Positions 53,885-63,217 of a DNA stretch of 64,000 nt are shown here, one piece after another. Source of the stretch: Pseudomonas oleovorans subsp. oleovorans. GTDB lineage: Bacteria > Pseudomonadota > Gammaproteobacteria > Pseudomonadales > Pseudomonadaceae. The DNA lies in NCBI RefSeq assembly GCF_002197815.1, contig NZ_NIUB01000011.1:1-64000 (forward strand). Reading direction: 5' to 3'. Position 1 is the first letter of the stretch, and the number at the start of each line of letters is the position of its first letter. The notes under the pieces are model-generated. The model made no database searches and was not told the DNA's origin. It saw only the letters and a list, made by a program, of their open reading frames with translations. The translations under genes were made by a program, and so were the position numbers.

Positions 53885-54208
53885 CTAGTTGCGGTCGGCG
53901 AGGATGCCGATTACCACGAAGATCAGGATCAGTACTGGCGCCAGGGTGAAGTTGTTGAACTGCGCCAGCCCCTTGGCCAGCCAGGGCGTGAGGAAGACGA
54001 TCGCCAGGCCATAGCCGACCGCGCAGAACACCACGAACAGTAGGGTGCGCAGGACGAAATTGAGGTTGCCGATGGTGCGTTGAACCCAGGCGTTGATGGC
54101 TGGGCCGAACAGCACCAGCAAAGTGGCCATGATGGCCAGGGAGATATCGCCGAGGTGGCTGCGGCTCCAGCGCGAGAGGGTGACGATCAGGTCCAGTAGC
54201 AGATCCAT
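53885..54208 (-). CDS. DUF3392 membrane protein
   Basis: This 107-aa inner-membrane protein has three hydrophobic segments (about 20-42, 50-75, 85-105) and belongs to DUF3392. The function is unknown. AGGAG lies seven bases upstream of the ATG. It follows hemW on the same strand after 87 bp. Confidence 0.85.
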   Translation of the reverse strand: MDLLLDLIVTLSRWSRSHLGDISLAIMATLLVLFGPAINAWVQRTIGNLNFVLRTLLFVVFCAVGYGLAIVFLTPWLAKGLAQFNNFTLAPVLILIFVVIGILADRN

Positions 54209-54295
54209 GCAGGCTCCTTCAGTACAGCGCGACGTGAGCGATGGCCGCGCGAATGGCGCGTTAGCCTACCGGATTCATGCCGCGCTGTGGGTGAA

Positions 54296-55456
54296 CTAGG
54301 CCAGGAACTGCTGCAGCAGATCATTGAGAAACAGCTGGCCCTTGGCCGTGGCGACCAGTCGAGTTTCATCGGCTTGCAGCAGGCCCTGGCGTTCGGCTTC
54401 GCGGCGCGCCTGTTCGAGTTGCTGCAACGGCAGGCCGGTGCGCTGGCTGAACAGCTCGGCTGGCGCGCCTTCGCTCAGGCGCAGCACGTTCATCAGAAAT
54501 TCGAAGGGCAACTCGTCGGCTGCCAGCAGGCGTTCGCCGGCCTGGAATGCCTTGGCCGGGTCGAGGTAGTCCTTCGGCAGGCGGGTTTTCCAGGTGCGCT
54601 GGATGCGCCCTGCGGGTGTGCTCAGCTTGGCGTGGGCGCCAGCACCGATGCCGAGAAAGTCGCCGAAGGTCCAGTAGTTGAGGTTGTGCCGCGCCTGTTT
54701 GCCGGCCTGGGTGTAGGCGGACACCTCGTACTGCGCGTAGCCCTCGGCGGCGAGCAGCGCCTGGCCGGCTTCCTGGATGTCCCACAGCAGATCGTCTTCG
54801 GGCAGCTCGGGTGGCTGGCTCCAGAACACCGTATTCGGCTCCATGGTCAGCTGGTACCAGGACAGGTGTGTCGGCCCCTGGCTGATGGCCGTGCGCAGGT
54901 CGAACAGGGCGTCCTCGATGCTCTGCTCGGGTAGGCCGTGCATCAGGTCAAGGTTGAAATTGTCGAAGCCGGCAGCGCGGGCCATGTCGGCGGCGCGAAT
55001 GGCCTCGTCGCCATCGTGGATACGCCCCAGTGCCTTGAGCTTGGTCTGCTGGAAACTCTGCACACCGATGGACAGACGGTTGATGCCGAGGCTGCGGTAG
55101 CCCTTGAACTTGGCCTGCTCGAAAGTGCCGGGGTTGGCTTCCAGGGTGATCTCGATGTCACCAGCGAAGGCCACACGCCGCTCGACGCCTTCCAGCAAAC
55201 GGCCCAGGGCGCGGTCGGAGAACAGGCTGGGCGTGCCGCCACCGAAGAAGATCGAAGTCAGTGGCCGGCCATGGACGTGCTGCAGGTCGGCATCGAGATC
55301 GGCCAGCAGCGCGTCGACGTATTCCTCTTCAGGCAGCGTCGGCCCGGCGGCATGGGAGTTGAAGTCGCAGTAAGGGCATTTGCGCACACACCACGGGATG
55401 TGGATATAGAGCGCCAGGGGCGGGAGCAGGAAACTCCCGCCAGCGGTATTGCTCAT
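54296..55456 (-). CDS. hemW: Radical-SAM heme chaperone HemW
   Basis: This 386-aa radical-SAM protein of the HemN-like family has the cluster motif C23-x3-C27-x2-C30 in [18 protein letters not shown]. It lacks the N-terminal extension of true oxygen-independent coproporphyrinogen oxidase, so HemW (heme insertion into respiratory proteins) is the better name. FFGGGTPS and the [12 protein letters not shown] segment are conserved. The start overlaps the rdgB stop by four bases (ATGA). Confidence 0.94.
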   Translation of the reverse strand: MSNTAGGSFLLPPLALYIHIPWCVRKCPYCDFNSHAAGPTLPEEEYVDALLADLDADLQHVHGRPLTSIFFGGGTPSLFSDRALGRLLEGVERRVAFAGDIEITLEANPGTFEQAKFKGYRSLGINRLSIGVQSFQQTKLKALGRIHDGDEAIRAADMARAAGFDNFNLDLMHGLPEQSIEDALFDLRTAISQGPTHLSWYQLTMEPNTVFWSQPPELPEDDLLWDIQEAGQALLAAEGYAQYEVSAYTQAGKQARHNLNYWTFGDFLGIGAGAHAKLSTPAGRIQRTWKTRLPKDYLDPAKAFQAGERLLAADELPFEFLMNVLRLSEGAPAELFSQRTGLPLQQLEQARREAERQGLLQADETRLVATAKGQLFLNDLLQQFLA

Positions 55457-56049
55457 GCCAGCCCCAGACGCTGCTTGAGCAGGGCCATGGCGCGGGCGCG
55501 GTGGCTGAGGCGATTCTTCTGTTCGGCAGGCAGTTCGGCACTGGAGCAGCTGGTTTCCGGCACCCAGAACAGCGGGTCGTAGCCGAAGCCTTGCTCGCCA
55601 CGGGCTTCGTGCAGGATGTGCCCGTGCCACAGGCCTTCACAGAGGATCGGCAGCGGATCGTCGGCGTGCCGCACCAGCGCCAGGGCGCAGACGAACTGGG
55701 CGCCGCGCTCTGCGTCCGGCACGTCTTTCAGGGCAGCGAGCAGCTTGGCGTTGTTCGCTGCGTCGCCCTGGCCATCGGCATAGCGCGCCGAGTAGATGCC
55801 GGGCGCGCCGCCGAGAAAATCCACCGCCAGGCCGGAATCGTCGGCCAGCGCCGGCAGGCCGGAGATGCGCGCGGCGTTGCGTGCCTTGAGGATGGCGTTC
55901 TCGACGAACGACAGGCCGGTCTCTTCCGGTTCGACGCTGGAGAACTCGCCGATCGAGCGCACGCGTACCGCATCGCCGAGCATGGCCTGCAACTCTTTGA
56001 GCTTGCCGGCGTTATGGCTGGCCAGTACCAGTTCCTTGAGGTCGATCAT
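55453..56049 (-). CDS. rdgB: ITP/XTP pyrophosphatase
   Basis: RdgB removes non-canonical purine triphosphates (ITP, dITP, XTP) from the nucleotide pool. The 198-aa protein begins [18 protein letters not shown], with the catalytic/metal segment [23 protein letters not shown] and the C-terminal [11 protein letters not shown] and SHRARAM. It is coupled to hemW. A REP-like repeat lies just upstream. Confidence 0.96.
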   Translation of the reverse strand: MIDLKELVLASHNAGKLKELQAMLGDAVRVRSIGEFSSVEPEETGLSFVENAILKARNAARISGLPALADDSGLAVDFLGGAPGIYSARYADGQGDAANNAKLLAALKDVPDAERGAQFVCALALVRHADDPLPILCEGLWHGHILHEARGEQGFGYDPLFWVPETSCSSAELPAEQKNRLSHRARAMALLKQRLGLA

Positions 56050-56090
56050 GCGGATATTGCCTGTCAGTTGTACGTTGAATTACAGAATCT

Positions 56091-56163
56091 GTAGGAGCGG
56101 CGCCCCGCCGCGAACCAGGACGGCAGCGCCCTGAAAGCTTCGCCCTGGGGCGGGGCGCCTACG
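56091..56163. repeat. REP-like pair, GTAGGAGC family
   Basis: GTAGGAGCGGCGCCCCGCCG (56091-56110) faces GCTTCGCCCTGGGGCGGGGCGCCTAC (56138-56163). It lies between the DUF4426 gene and rdgB. Confidence 0.7.
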
Positions 56164-56189
56164 CAAAGATGCCGGCAGCGCCTGCGGCA

Positions 56190-56606
56190 TCAGTCATCCG
56201 GGAACATTTCCTGGTTGAAGGTGATGCGGTGCGCGTCGTCGCCCTGGCGCACATCGAGGGTGAAACTGAGAATCTCTCGGCTGGAGAAGGGGAACTGCGC
56301 CAGGTAGTAGATGGCGCCGCTCTCGGTGACCTGCCTGAAGGTCAGTGCGCTGCTCTGCCCCAGCAGGTTCTTCACCTGGCCGCTGACCTGCGCGGTGCTG
56401 GCCTTGCCGGCCTTGAGTACGGCGATATTGACCACGCCCTGGGTCTTGCTGCGTACCAGGCCGGCGGCGCTGGCGATGTCCGGCTGGATGAAGCTGGAAT
56501 TGAACACGCTGTAGTGCACGTCGAGGTCGCCGAAGCTCTGCTTGCGCTCGGCGGCGGCCGGCAGGGCCAGGCACAGGGCGATCAGGAAGGGGATGATGCG
56601 GCGCAT
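56190..56606 (-). CDS. DUF4426 exported protein
   Basis: This 138-aa periplasmic protein has a signal peptide (MRRIIPFLIALCLALPAAA, cut near 19) and a beta-rich DUF4426 domain (FGDLDVHYSVFNSSFIQPDIA). The function is unknown. AGGAG lies upstream of the ATG. It follows metW by 14 bp on the same strand, so it may be co-transcribed with metXW, as in other Pseudomonas. Confidence 0.87.
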   Translation of the reverse strand: MRRIIPFLIALCLALPAAAERKQSFGDLDVHYSVFNSSFIQPDIASAAGLVRSKTQGVVNIAVLKAGKASTAQVSGQVKNLLGQSSALTFRQVTESGAIYYLAQFPFSSREILSFTLDVRQGDDAHRITFNQEMFPDD

Positions 56607-56620
56607 GATGTTCTCCTCGT

Positions 56621-57247
56621 TCAGACCGCAACGCGGTGGGCGGACAGGTCCGCGCCGCTGATGCGGTAAATGCCGATCTCGCCCAACAGGTTGGGCCAGA
56701 TGCGGCTTGCCAGGCCATGGCGGTGGTCACGGTCGACCGCCAGACGTTCTTCCACGCGGGCACCCTGGGCATGGCACAGGCGCTCGAAGTCCTCGAAGGT
56801 GCAGAAGTGGATGTTCGGTGTGTTGTACCAGGTGTAGGGCAGGAAGTCCGACACCGGCATGCGACCTTTTGTCGTCAGGTACCAGCGGCAGCGCCAGTGG
56901 CCGAAATTGGGGAAGGTGATGATGCAGGTCTTGCCGACGCGCAGCATCTCGGCCAGCACCTTGTCCGGGTAGTGCAGCGCCTGCAGCGACTGGGTCATGA
57001 CCACCACGTCGAAGCTGTTGCTGGCGAAGTTGCCCAGGCCCAGGTCGAGGTTTTGCTCGATGACGTTGACGCCGCGCTCGATGCACAGGGCGATCTTGTC
57101 CGGGTCGATTTCCAGGCCGTAGCCGGAAACCTGCTTGTTGTCACGCAGCCAGGCGAGCAACTCGCCGTCGCCGCAGCCCAGGTCGAGCACACGGCTGCCC
57201 GGGGCGATCCATTCCTGGATGATGTCCAGATCCGCTCGCATGCTCAT
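56621..57247 (-). CDS. metW: MetW methyltransferase-like protein
   Basis: This 208-aa class I methyltransferase fold has [15 protein letters not shown] as the SAM motif and the MetW signature [38 protein letters not shown]. MetW is needed with MetX for efficient homoserine activation in several bacteria. Its ATG overlaps the metX stop by four bases. An internal ATG two codons later is the alternative start. Confidence 0.94.
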   Translation of the reverse strand: MSMRADLDIIQEWIAPGSRVLDLGCGDGELLAWLRDNKQVSGYGLEIDPDKIALCIERGVNVIEQNLDLGLGNFASNSFDVVVMTQSLQALHYPDKVLAEMLRVGKTCIITFPNFGHWRCRWYLTTKGRMPVSDFLPYTWYNTPNIHFCTFEDFERLCHAQGARVEERLAVDRDHRHGLASRIWPNLLGEIGIYRISGADLSAHRVAV

Positions 57248-58383
57248 ACCTCGATTCGCTTCATGTAGCTGCCGAATGCCTGCAGGTAGCGCGGGATCGG
57301 CATGAGGAAGGCATCGTGGCCCTGCGGCGCGTCGATTTCCAGGTAGCAGACGTTCTTCTTCGCTGCCGTCAGCGCATCGACGATCTCCCGCGAGCGGGCC
57401 GGGGAGAAGCGCCAGTCGGTGGTGAAGGACATCACGCAGAAGTCCGCCTTGGCCACGGCCAGGGTCTTGGCCAGATCACCGTCATGGGCGGCGGCCGGGT
57501 CGAAGTAGTCCAGCGCCTTGGTCATCAGCAGATAGGTATTGGCGTCGAAGCGGCCGGAGAATTCCTCACCCTGGTAGCGCAGGTAGCTTTCCACCTGGAA
57601 TTCGACGCTGTGGAAGTCGTAGTTGAGCTTTTCGCTCTTTAGGCCACGGCCGAATTTCTCGCCCATGGCATCGTCGGACAGGTAGGTGATGTGGCCGACC
57701 ATGCGCGCCAGCATCAGCCCGCGTTTGGGGGTCACGCCCTGTTCCAGGAAGTGTCCGCCGTGGAAATCCGGGTCGGTGAGAATTGCCTGACGCGCCACTT
57801 CATTGAAGGCGATGTTCTGCGCCGACAGCCTGGGCGCCGAGGCAATCGCCAGGCAGTGGCGTACGCGCTCGGGGTAGCTGATGGTCCACTGCATGGCCTG
57901 CATGCCGCCGAGGCTGCCGCCGATCACTGCCGCCCACTGCTCGATGCCCAGAGCATCGGCCAGGCGTGCCTGGCTGTGCACCCAGTCTTCCACCGTCATC
58001 ACCGGGAAGTCGGCGCCATAGGGCTTGCCGGTCGCCGGATTGGTGCTGCTGGGGCCGGTGGAACCGTTACAGCCACCCAGATTGTTGAGGCTGACGACGA
58101 AGAATTTGTTGGTGTCGATCGGTTTGCCGGGGCCGATGCAACTGTCCCACCAGCCGGGCTTGCGATCATCCGGGCTGTGGTAGCCGGCGGCGTGATGGTG
58201 GCCGGACAGAGCGTGGCAGATCAGCACCGCATTGCTGCGCGCGGCGTTCAGTTCGCCATAGGTTTCGACGACCAGTTCGTACTCGGCCAGGCTGCGCCCG
58301 CAGGCCAGCGCCAGGGGTTCGCTGAAGCGAAATACCTGGGGACTGACCAGGCCGACGGAATCTTGGGGAAATGCAGTGGGCAT
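57244..58383 (-). CDS. metX: Homoserine O-acyltransferase
   Basis: MetX activates homoserine for methionine synthesis; in Pseudomonas the MetX-fold enzyme generally uses succinyl-CoA. The 379-aa alpha/beta-hydrolase has the nucleophile S157 in GGSLGGMQ, the acid in [10 protein letters not shown] and the histidine in [21 protein letters not shown] near residue 101 is a family signature. It is co-transcribed with metW, and I see no SAM riboswitch upstream. Confidence 0.95.
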   Translation of the reverse strand: MPTAFPQDSVGLVSPQVFRFSEPLALACGRSLAEYELVVETYGELNAARSNAVLICHALSGHHHAAGYHSPDDRKPGWWDSCIGPGKPIDTNKFFVVSLNNLGGCNGSTGPSSTNPATGKPYGADFPVMTVEDWVHSQARLADALGIEQWAAVIGGSLGGMQAMQWTISYPERVRHCLAIASAPRLSAQNIAFNEVARQAILTDPDFHGGHFLEQGVTPKRGLMLARMVGHITYLSDDAMGEKFGRGLKSEKLNYDFHSVEFQVESYLRYQGEEFSGRFDANTYLLMTKALDYFDPAAAHDGDLAKTLAVAKADFCVMSFTTDWRFSPARSREIVDALTAAKKNVCYLEIDAPQGHDAFLMPIPRYLQAFGSYMKRIEV

Positions 58384-58467
58384 TGAGGCGCTGCTAATGA
58401 ATCGGAGGAGGGCGCCAGTCTAAAGAGCACCGCCGGTAGCGGCAAGCGAGCAGGGCGTTCGCTTGTG

Positions 58468-60444
58468 CTACTGGCTTTGTTGCCGTGCCGCCGACGGCAG
58501 GCTGACCACCTTGCCCTGACGCTGCACTGGCGCCGGGCAGCGCAGCACGCGCAGCATGTCGCTGGCCAGGGCCAGTTGTTGCTCCAGCTCTTCCTGGTAG
58601 CGCGCCAGTTGTTGGCTGCGCTTGTGCGTCTGCTGGGTTTCCTGGGCCAGGGCCTTGAGGCGCAGCATGTGGCTTTCCAGCATCTGCTTGTGCTCAAGGG
58701 TGTGCTGCATCAACGGCATCAAGGCATCGTTGGCCCATTGCTCGGCGTCCTGGCGCAGGCGCTGGTGTAGGCCGATCACTTCCTGGGCCAGGGTGGCGAA
58801 GAAGCGCCGGGTCAGGCTGCGCTGCTCGGTGAGCAGGGTCTTCAGGTGCAGGCGGAACTGGTCGCCCTTGGCTTGCAGTTTTTTCAGCTCGCGCAGATAG
58901 CGCTGGATCTTGAACTGCGGCGCGTCGACCCCGCCCAGCGGGCTCTCTTCGTTATGTCGGCGATAGATGGCGGCGACCATCTTGTTGGCCATTTCCGCCT
59001 CGTGCTGCAGGTTGTGCAGATCCTGTTCGACGGCGCGGAAGAACTGCAGGATGGCCTGGTTGATGCCCAGAGTGGTCCAACTGCCGGTGAGGTTGCGACG
59101 GACTTCGCTCAGGTGCTCTTCCAGGCGTTCGGCGCGTGCGGCGTGGCGCAGCAACTGGCCCTGGCGTTGCAGCAGGCGCTGGTTGGTCTTCAGACCGAGC
59201 AGGCGTTTGTGGTGCTGGGTGTGATCTTCCTTGGTCTTGGCGGTCAACTCGAACAGCAACTGGCCATTGTCCTGTTGGTGGTTGCCGAGCAGCGCCAGTT
59301 GTTCGCTGACCTTTTCCAGGCGCAGGTTGAGCACGTGCTGGCTGTTGTTCAGCAAGGCCAGCACCTGACGCACCACATGATCTTCGATCAGGCGTTCCTT
59401 CTGCGCGACGATGCGTTCGCACAGCAGGTTCTCCAGATTGGCCATCTGGCTGCGCGCCAGCAATGCCTTGTCCTGGCGCACCTTGGCCAGCAGCGCCTGC
59501 TTGGCGGACAGCGGCAGCACGTCCTGCCTGGCGATGCCCAGCTGTTTGGCGGTGGCACTCTGGATTTGGCCGATGGCGTTCTGCACGAAAGTTTCGCCGG
59601 CGAGGTCGTCCCACAGTACGTCGATCTTGTTCAGCACGGCGAACAGGCAGGTTTGCGCGTCGTCGTCGAGCTGGCGGATGTGCTGCTGCCAGATGTGCAT
59701 GTCACTGGCGGTGACGCCGGTATCGGCGGCCAGCAGGAAGATGATCGCCTGGGCATTGGGCAGCATCGACAGGGTCAGCTCGGGTTCACTGCCCAAGGCG
59801 TTTAGGCCGGGGGTGTCGAGAATACGCAAGCCCTGGCGCAGCAGCGGATGATCGAAGTTGACCATCGCATGGCGCCAGGCAGGCACCAGCACCTGGCCGC
59901 GTTTGCCGGTGCCTTCGAGCATGTCTGGGTGGAAGCCGAGCTGGATCGCCTGTTCCACCGGCATGGCTTTGGTCTTGGCCACCTGGCTGAAAGCCAGCGC
60001 CATGTTGGCGGGGTCGCTGGTATCCAGCGGGATGTTCACCCAGTGCCGGGGAATGCGCTTGAACTGCGCGACACTGGCCGAGGCCGTGCGGGTCTCGATC
60101 GGCAGCAGACGAATGTAGGGGCGCTCCGAGCGTGGGTCGAAGAACAGCTCGGTGGGGCACATGGTGGTGCGCCCGGCATGCGAAGGCAGCATGCGCTGGC
60201 CGTATTCGGAGAAGAACAGGCTGTTGATCAGCTCGGTCTTGCCGCGCGAGAACTCGCCGACGAAAGCCAGGGTGATGTGGTCGGTACGCAGGATCTTCAG
60301 CGCGCGTTCGAGCTTGGCCTGAACCGCCTCGGAGTTGAGCCGGTTGTGCTCCAGCCAGCTGCGATAACGCGTGATCTCACGCATCAGTTCGCGTTTCCAG
60401 GCGACGTAGGCGTCAACCTGCTGGCTGAGACGTTCCATGCTCAT
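58468..60444 (-). CDS. Dynamin-like GTPase
   Basis: This 658-aa dynamin-superfamily protein has a short N-terminal helical region, then a GTPase with G1 GEFSRGKTELINSL (about 63-76), G2 threonine in GRTTMCPTE, G3 DTPGLNAL and G4 NKIDVL. The remaining half is almost wholly helical and coiled-coil-like, typical of the stalk of bacterial dynamin-like proteins that remodel membranes. No clear membrane helix is seen. GAGGAG precedes the ATG at 60444. Its role is unknown; membrane repair or fusion is a family-based guess. Confidence 0.88.
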   Translation of the reverse strand: MSMERLSQQVDAYVAWKRELMREITRYRSWLEHNRLNSEAVQAKLERALKILRTDHITLAFVGEFSRGKTELINSLFFSEYGQRMLPSHAGRTTMCPTELFFDPRSERPYIRLLPIETRTASASVAQFKRIPRHWVNIPLDTSDPANMALAFSQVAKTKAMPVEQAIQLGFHPDMLEGTGKRGQVLVPAWRHAMVNFDHPLLRQGLRILDTPGLNALGSEPELTLSMLPNAQAIIFLLAADTGVTASDMHIWQQHIRQLDDDAQTCLFAVLNKIDVLWDDLAGETFVQNAIGQIQSATAKQLGIARQDVLPLSAKQALLAKVRQDKALLARSQMANLENLLCERIVAQKERLIEDHVVRQVLALLNNSQHVLNLRLEKVSEQLALLGNHQQDNGQLLFELTAKTKEDHTQHHKRLLGLKTNQRLLQRQGQLLRHAARAERLEEHLSEVRRNLTGSWTTLGINQAILQFFRAVEQDLHNLQHEAEMANKMVAAIYRRHNEESPLGGVDAPQFKIQRYLRELKKLQAKGDQFRLHLKTLLTEQRSLTRRFFATLAQEVIGLHQRLRQDAEQWANDALMPLMQHTLEHKQMLESHMLRLKALAQETQQTHKRSQQLARYQEELEQQLALASDMLRVLRCPAPVQRQGKVVSLPSAARQQSQ

Positions 60445-60625
60445 CCTGGCTCTCCTCTCGGCAAGATCACCTCTTGCGGGGGCTGCGTAACGGTTCGGTT
60501 CGGGGTGCCGCCAGGAAGCACGGCATTTCGCGAGAACAGTTTGCATTATGCGAGCTGCAAGGCAGCCGTCAATTGGCCTCTTCGACAGTCCCGCCTTATG
60601 GTCGGGTGCGGCGACTGAGCGGTCG

Positions 60626-60931
60626 TCAGGCGCGCTGCAGCCCAGGAATCGGCGGCAGGCTTCGCGGGGCGCGAATACGCAGGCGTTTATGTCGATTGAG
60701 TTCGCCGCTTTCCAGGCTCACCTGGCTCTTGGCCACGCCGAAGGCCTTGGCCAGGAAGGCCTGTAGGTGGGCGTTGGCCTTGCCGTCTACCGGCGGGGCG
60801 GTGAGTCGGATTTTTAGCCGCTCACCCTGCAGCCCGGCGAACTCGTCCTTGCTCGCCTTGGGCTGCAGGTGGCAGTCGAGGATCAGGTCCTCGCCATCCC
60901 AGCGGTAGAAGTTTGTGGTCTTGATGGACAT
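60626..60931 (-). CDS. DUF167 protein (YggU-like)
   Basis: This 101-aa protein is of the DUF167 family (YggU), a small alpha/beta fold with LHLQPKASKDEF-type start, VDGKANAHLQAFLAKAFGVAKSQV and SGELNRHKRLRI. The function is unknown. It is the last gene of the yggS-proC-yggT-yggU run, a conserved neighbourhood. A small hairpin (60957-60977) lies between it and yggT. Confidence 0.9.
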   Translation of the reverse strand: MSIKTTNFYRWDGEDLILDCHLQPKASKDEFAGLQGERLKIRLTAPPVDGKANAHLQAFLAKAFGVAKSQVSLESGELNRHKRLRIRAPRSLPPIPGLQRA

Positions 60932-60956
60932 GCCCCTCATCCGGCGCTGCGCGCCA

Positions 60957-60977
60957 CCTTCTCCCGTTGGGAGAAGG
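60957..60977. repeat. Intercistronic hairpin
   Basis: CCTTCTCCC-gtt-GGGAGAAGG closes a short stem within a CCCTCATCCGGC-headed repeat-like stretch between yggT and yggU. It resembles the CCCTCTCCC-type repeat at 15257. Confidence 0.5.
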
Positions 60978-61012
60978 TCGGCAAGGAAAGCGTCGCTGCG
61001 CGACTTTTATGT

Positions 61013-61606
61013 TTAAAGGAAGGGGCTGAGCATCGGCGGCAGACCAGTGGAGGCCGCCAGACCGCCAATCACGAAACGATCGATCAGGTTGATGGTGATG
61101 AAGGCGAAGATCGGCGAGATATCCAGGCCGCCGAGGTTTGGCAGCAGCTTACGGAATGGCGCCAGCAGCGGCTCGCAGATCTGGTTCACCAACTGTGCGC
61201 CCGGGTTGTAGCTGCCCGGAGCGACCCAGGAGAGGATCACGCTGATGATCAGGGCGAAGAAGAACACCTTGAGAAACAGCGAGGTCACGCCAATCATCGA
61301 CCACACCAGCAGCTGCAGGATGAAACCGCCGACGTTGTAGCCCATTAGGGTCAGGGTGACGATCATCAGCAGCAGCTGTACCAGGATAGCCAGCACCAGC
61401 GAAGCCAGGTCCAGCCCGGCGAAGCCCGGAATGATCCGGCGCAGTGGAGTTACCAGCGGTTGCGTGGCCTTGACGATGAACTGGCTCAGCGGGTTGTAGA
61501 AGTCGGCGCGTACCAGCTGGAGGATGAAACGCAGCAGGACGATCAGCAGATACAGGCTGCCGAGGGTCTGAATGATGTAGATCAGGGCTTCGATGAGTCC
61601 GGACAT
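61013..61606 (-). CDS. YggT-family membrane protein
   Basis: This 197-aa inner-membrane protein has two copies of the YggT unit. Each has a helix pair around an NP/PxxxxLRxxxP loop: DFYNPLSQFIVKATQPLVTPLRRIIPG and GSYNPGAQLVNQICEPLLAPFRKLLPNLGG. A family role in osmotic or envelope homeostasis has been suggested, but no activity is known. It lies 11 bp after proC. Confidence 0.92.
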   Translation of the reverse strand: MSGLIEALIYIIQTLGSLYLLIVLLRFILQLVRADFYNPLSQFIVKATQPLVTPLRRIIPGFAGLDLASLVLAILVQLLLMIVTLTLMGYNVGGFILQLLVWSMIGVTSLFLKVFFFALIISVILSWVAPGSYNPGAQLVNQICEPLLAPFRKLLPNLGGLDISPIFAFITINLIDRFVIGGLAASTGLPPMLSPFL

Positions 61607-61617
61607 GTGTGCTTCCT

Positions 61618-62436
61618 TTATTGACCCAGTTGTTCGGCCAGTTCGGCCGAGCGATTGGCGGCGGCGTTGAGTGCCTGTTGTACCAGCGTTTCGAAGCCGC
61701 CGGCCTGAAAGGTTTTGATCGCCGCTTCGGTGGTTCCGTTCGGCGAGGTCACACGGCGCCGCAGTTCGGCGGCGTCGACATCACTCTCGCTGGCCATGCG
61801 TGCGGCGCCCAGAGCGGTCTGGATGCTCAGTTGGGCAGCGGTTTCGCGAGGCAGGCCGAGTTTTTCACCAGCCTCGGTCATCGCCTCGATCAGCAGGAAG
61901 AAATAGGCCGGGCCGCTGCCGGACACGGCGGTGACTGCGTCGATCTGTGCTTCGTTATCGAGCCACAGCGCCAGGCCAACGGCGCTCAGCACCTGCTCGG
62001 CCTGGGCCTTCTGCGCGGCGCTTACGCGGGCATTGGCGAACAGCCCGGACACGCCCTGACGCAGCAGCGCCGGTGTGTTGGGCATGCAGCGCACCACTGC
62101 ACGCTCGCCCAGCCAGTTTTCCAGGCTGGCGCAGCTGATGCCGGCGGCGATGGAGATGATCACCTGATTGGGAGCCAGGTGCGGTGCCAGATCCAGGCAT
62201 ACCGCCTTCATGATCTGCGGCTTGACCGCCAACACGATCAGATCGGCGCCTTTTATGGCTTCAGCGTTGTCGGCGAAGGTGGCGATACCGTGCTCCTGCT
62301 GCAGGCGTGCACGTTGTTCGTCACCAGGCTCGCTGGCACGAATGGCGCTGGCCGCCACGCCCTGGGCGCGCAGGCCGCCAATCAGGCTGGCGGCCATGTT
62401 GCCGGCGCCGACGAAGGCGATGCTCGGGTTGCTCAT
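61618..62436 (-). CDS. proC: Pyrroline-5-carboxylate reductase
   Basis: ProC reduces pyrroline-5-carboxylate to proline with NAD(P)H. The 272-aa protein has the Rossmann motif FVGAGNMAASLIGGL, VRCMPNTPALLRQGVSGLFA and the substrate-binding DAVTAVSGSGPAYFF plus RRRVTSPNGTTEAAI near the end. It follows yggS after 17 bp in a conserved operon. Confidence 0.97.
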   Translation of the reverse strand: MSNPSIAFVGAGNMAASLIGGLRAQGVAASAIRASEPGDEQRARLQQEHGIATFADNAEAIKGADLIVLAVKPQIMKAVCLDLAPHLAPNQVIISIAAGISCASLENWLGERAVVRCMPNTPALLRQGVSGLFANARVSAAQKAQAEQVLSAVGLALWLDNEAQIDAVTAVSGSGPAYFFLLIEAMTEAGEKLGLPRETAAQLSIQTALGAARMASESDVDAAELRRRVTSPNGTTEAAIKTFQAGGFETLVQQALNAAANRSAELAEQLGQ

Positions 62437-62453
62437 TGCAGAAATTCCTTCAT

Positions 62454-63146
62454 TCAGTGAGTGGGCTGGCCGTAATCGCGGGCGCCGAACAGGGCCGTGC
62501 CGATGCGCACCCAGGTGGCGCCTTCGGCGATTGCGGCCTCCAGGTCATGGCTCATGCCCATGGACAGGGTATCGAGGTTCAGCGCCAGCTCATCACGCAA
62601 TTGGCGCAAGTGGGCGAAGGCGGCATGTTGCGCCGCGATATCGTCGGTAGGTTCGGGAATCGCCATCAGCCCACGCAGGCGCAGGTTGGGCAGGGCGGTT
62701 ACAGCCTTGGCCAGCTCTGGCAGCGCTTCCGGGCTGCAGCCGGATTTGCTGTCCTCACCGCTGACGTTGACCTGCAGGCAGATATTCAGCGGCGGCAGGT
62801 GGGCGGGGCGCTGCTCGGAGAGGCGTTGGGCGATTTTCAGGCGATCCACCGAATGTACCCAGTCGAAATGCTCAGCGATGGGCCGGGTCTTGTTCGATTG
62901 AATGGGGCCGATGAAGTGCCAGATCAAGGGCAGATCACTCAGTTCGGTCTGTTTTTCCAGCGCTTCCTGCAGGTAGTTCTCGCCAAAATCGCGCAAACCA
63001 GCCACATGAGCTTCACGAATGGCCGCTGCCGGTTTGGTCTTGCTCACCGCGAGCAGGCCGATATCCGTCAAATTACGCTGCGAGGCTTGCGCCGCCTCAC
63101 GGATGCGCGCTCCGACCTTTGCAATATTCTCTGCTATCGTGGACAT
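62454..63146 (-). CDS. PLP homeostasis protein (YggS/PLPBP)
   Basis: This 230-aa pyridoxal-phosphate-binding TIM-barrel protein controls PLP and amino/keto-acid balance without known catalysis. The PLP lysine is K36 in LLAVSKTKPA; the FGENYLQEALEK, WHFIGPIQSNK and LSMGMSHDLEAAIAEGATWVRIGTALFG segments are conserved. It is first in the yggS-proC-yggT-yggU run and divergent from pilT. Confidence 0.96.
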   Translation of the reverse strand: MSTIAENIAKVGARIREAAQASQRNLTDIGLLAVSKTKPAAAIREAHVAGLRDFGENYLQEALEKQTELSDLPLIWHFIGPIQSNKTRPIAEHFDWVHSVDRLKIAQRLSEQRPAHLPPLNICLQVNVSGEDSKSGCSPEALPELAKAVTALPNLRLRGLMAIPEPTDDIAAQHAAFAHLRQLRDELALNLDTLSMGMSHDLEAAIAEGATWVRIGTALFGARDYGQPTH

Positions 63147-63217
63147 TACCTGCGCTCTATAAGCCTGGCCGTTGCGTTCGCGGCATTCTACCTGCTTGCT
63201 TGTAATTGGGGAGTCCC

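Noticed and set aside
54296..55456. Oxygen-independent coproporphyrinogen oxidase (hemN)
   Set aside because: The protein is 386 aa and lacks the N-terminal extension of HemN. Its position next to rdgB fits HemW.
58384..58467. SAM-type riboswitch upstream of metX
   Set aside because: The spacer is 84 bp and shows no riboswitch core.
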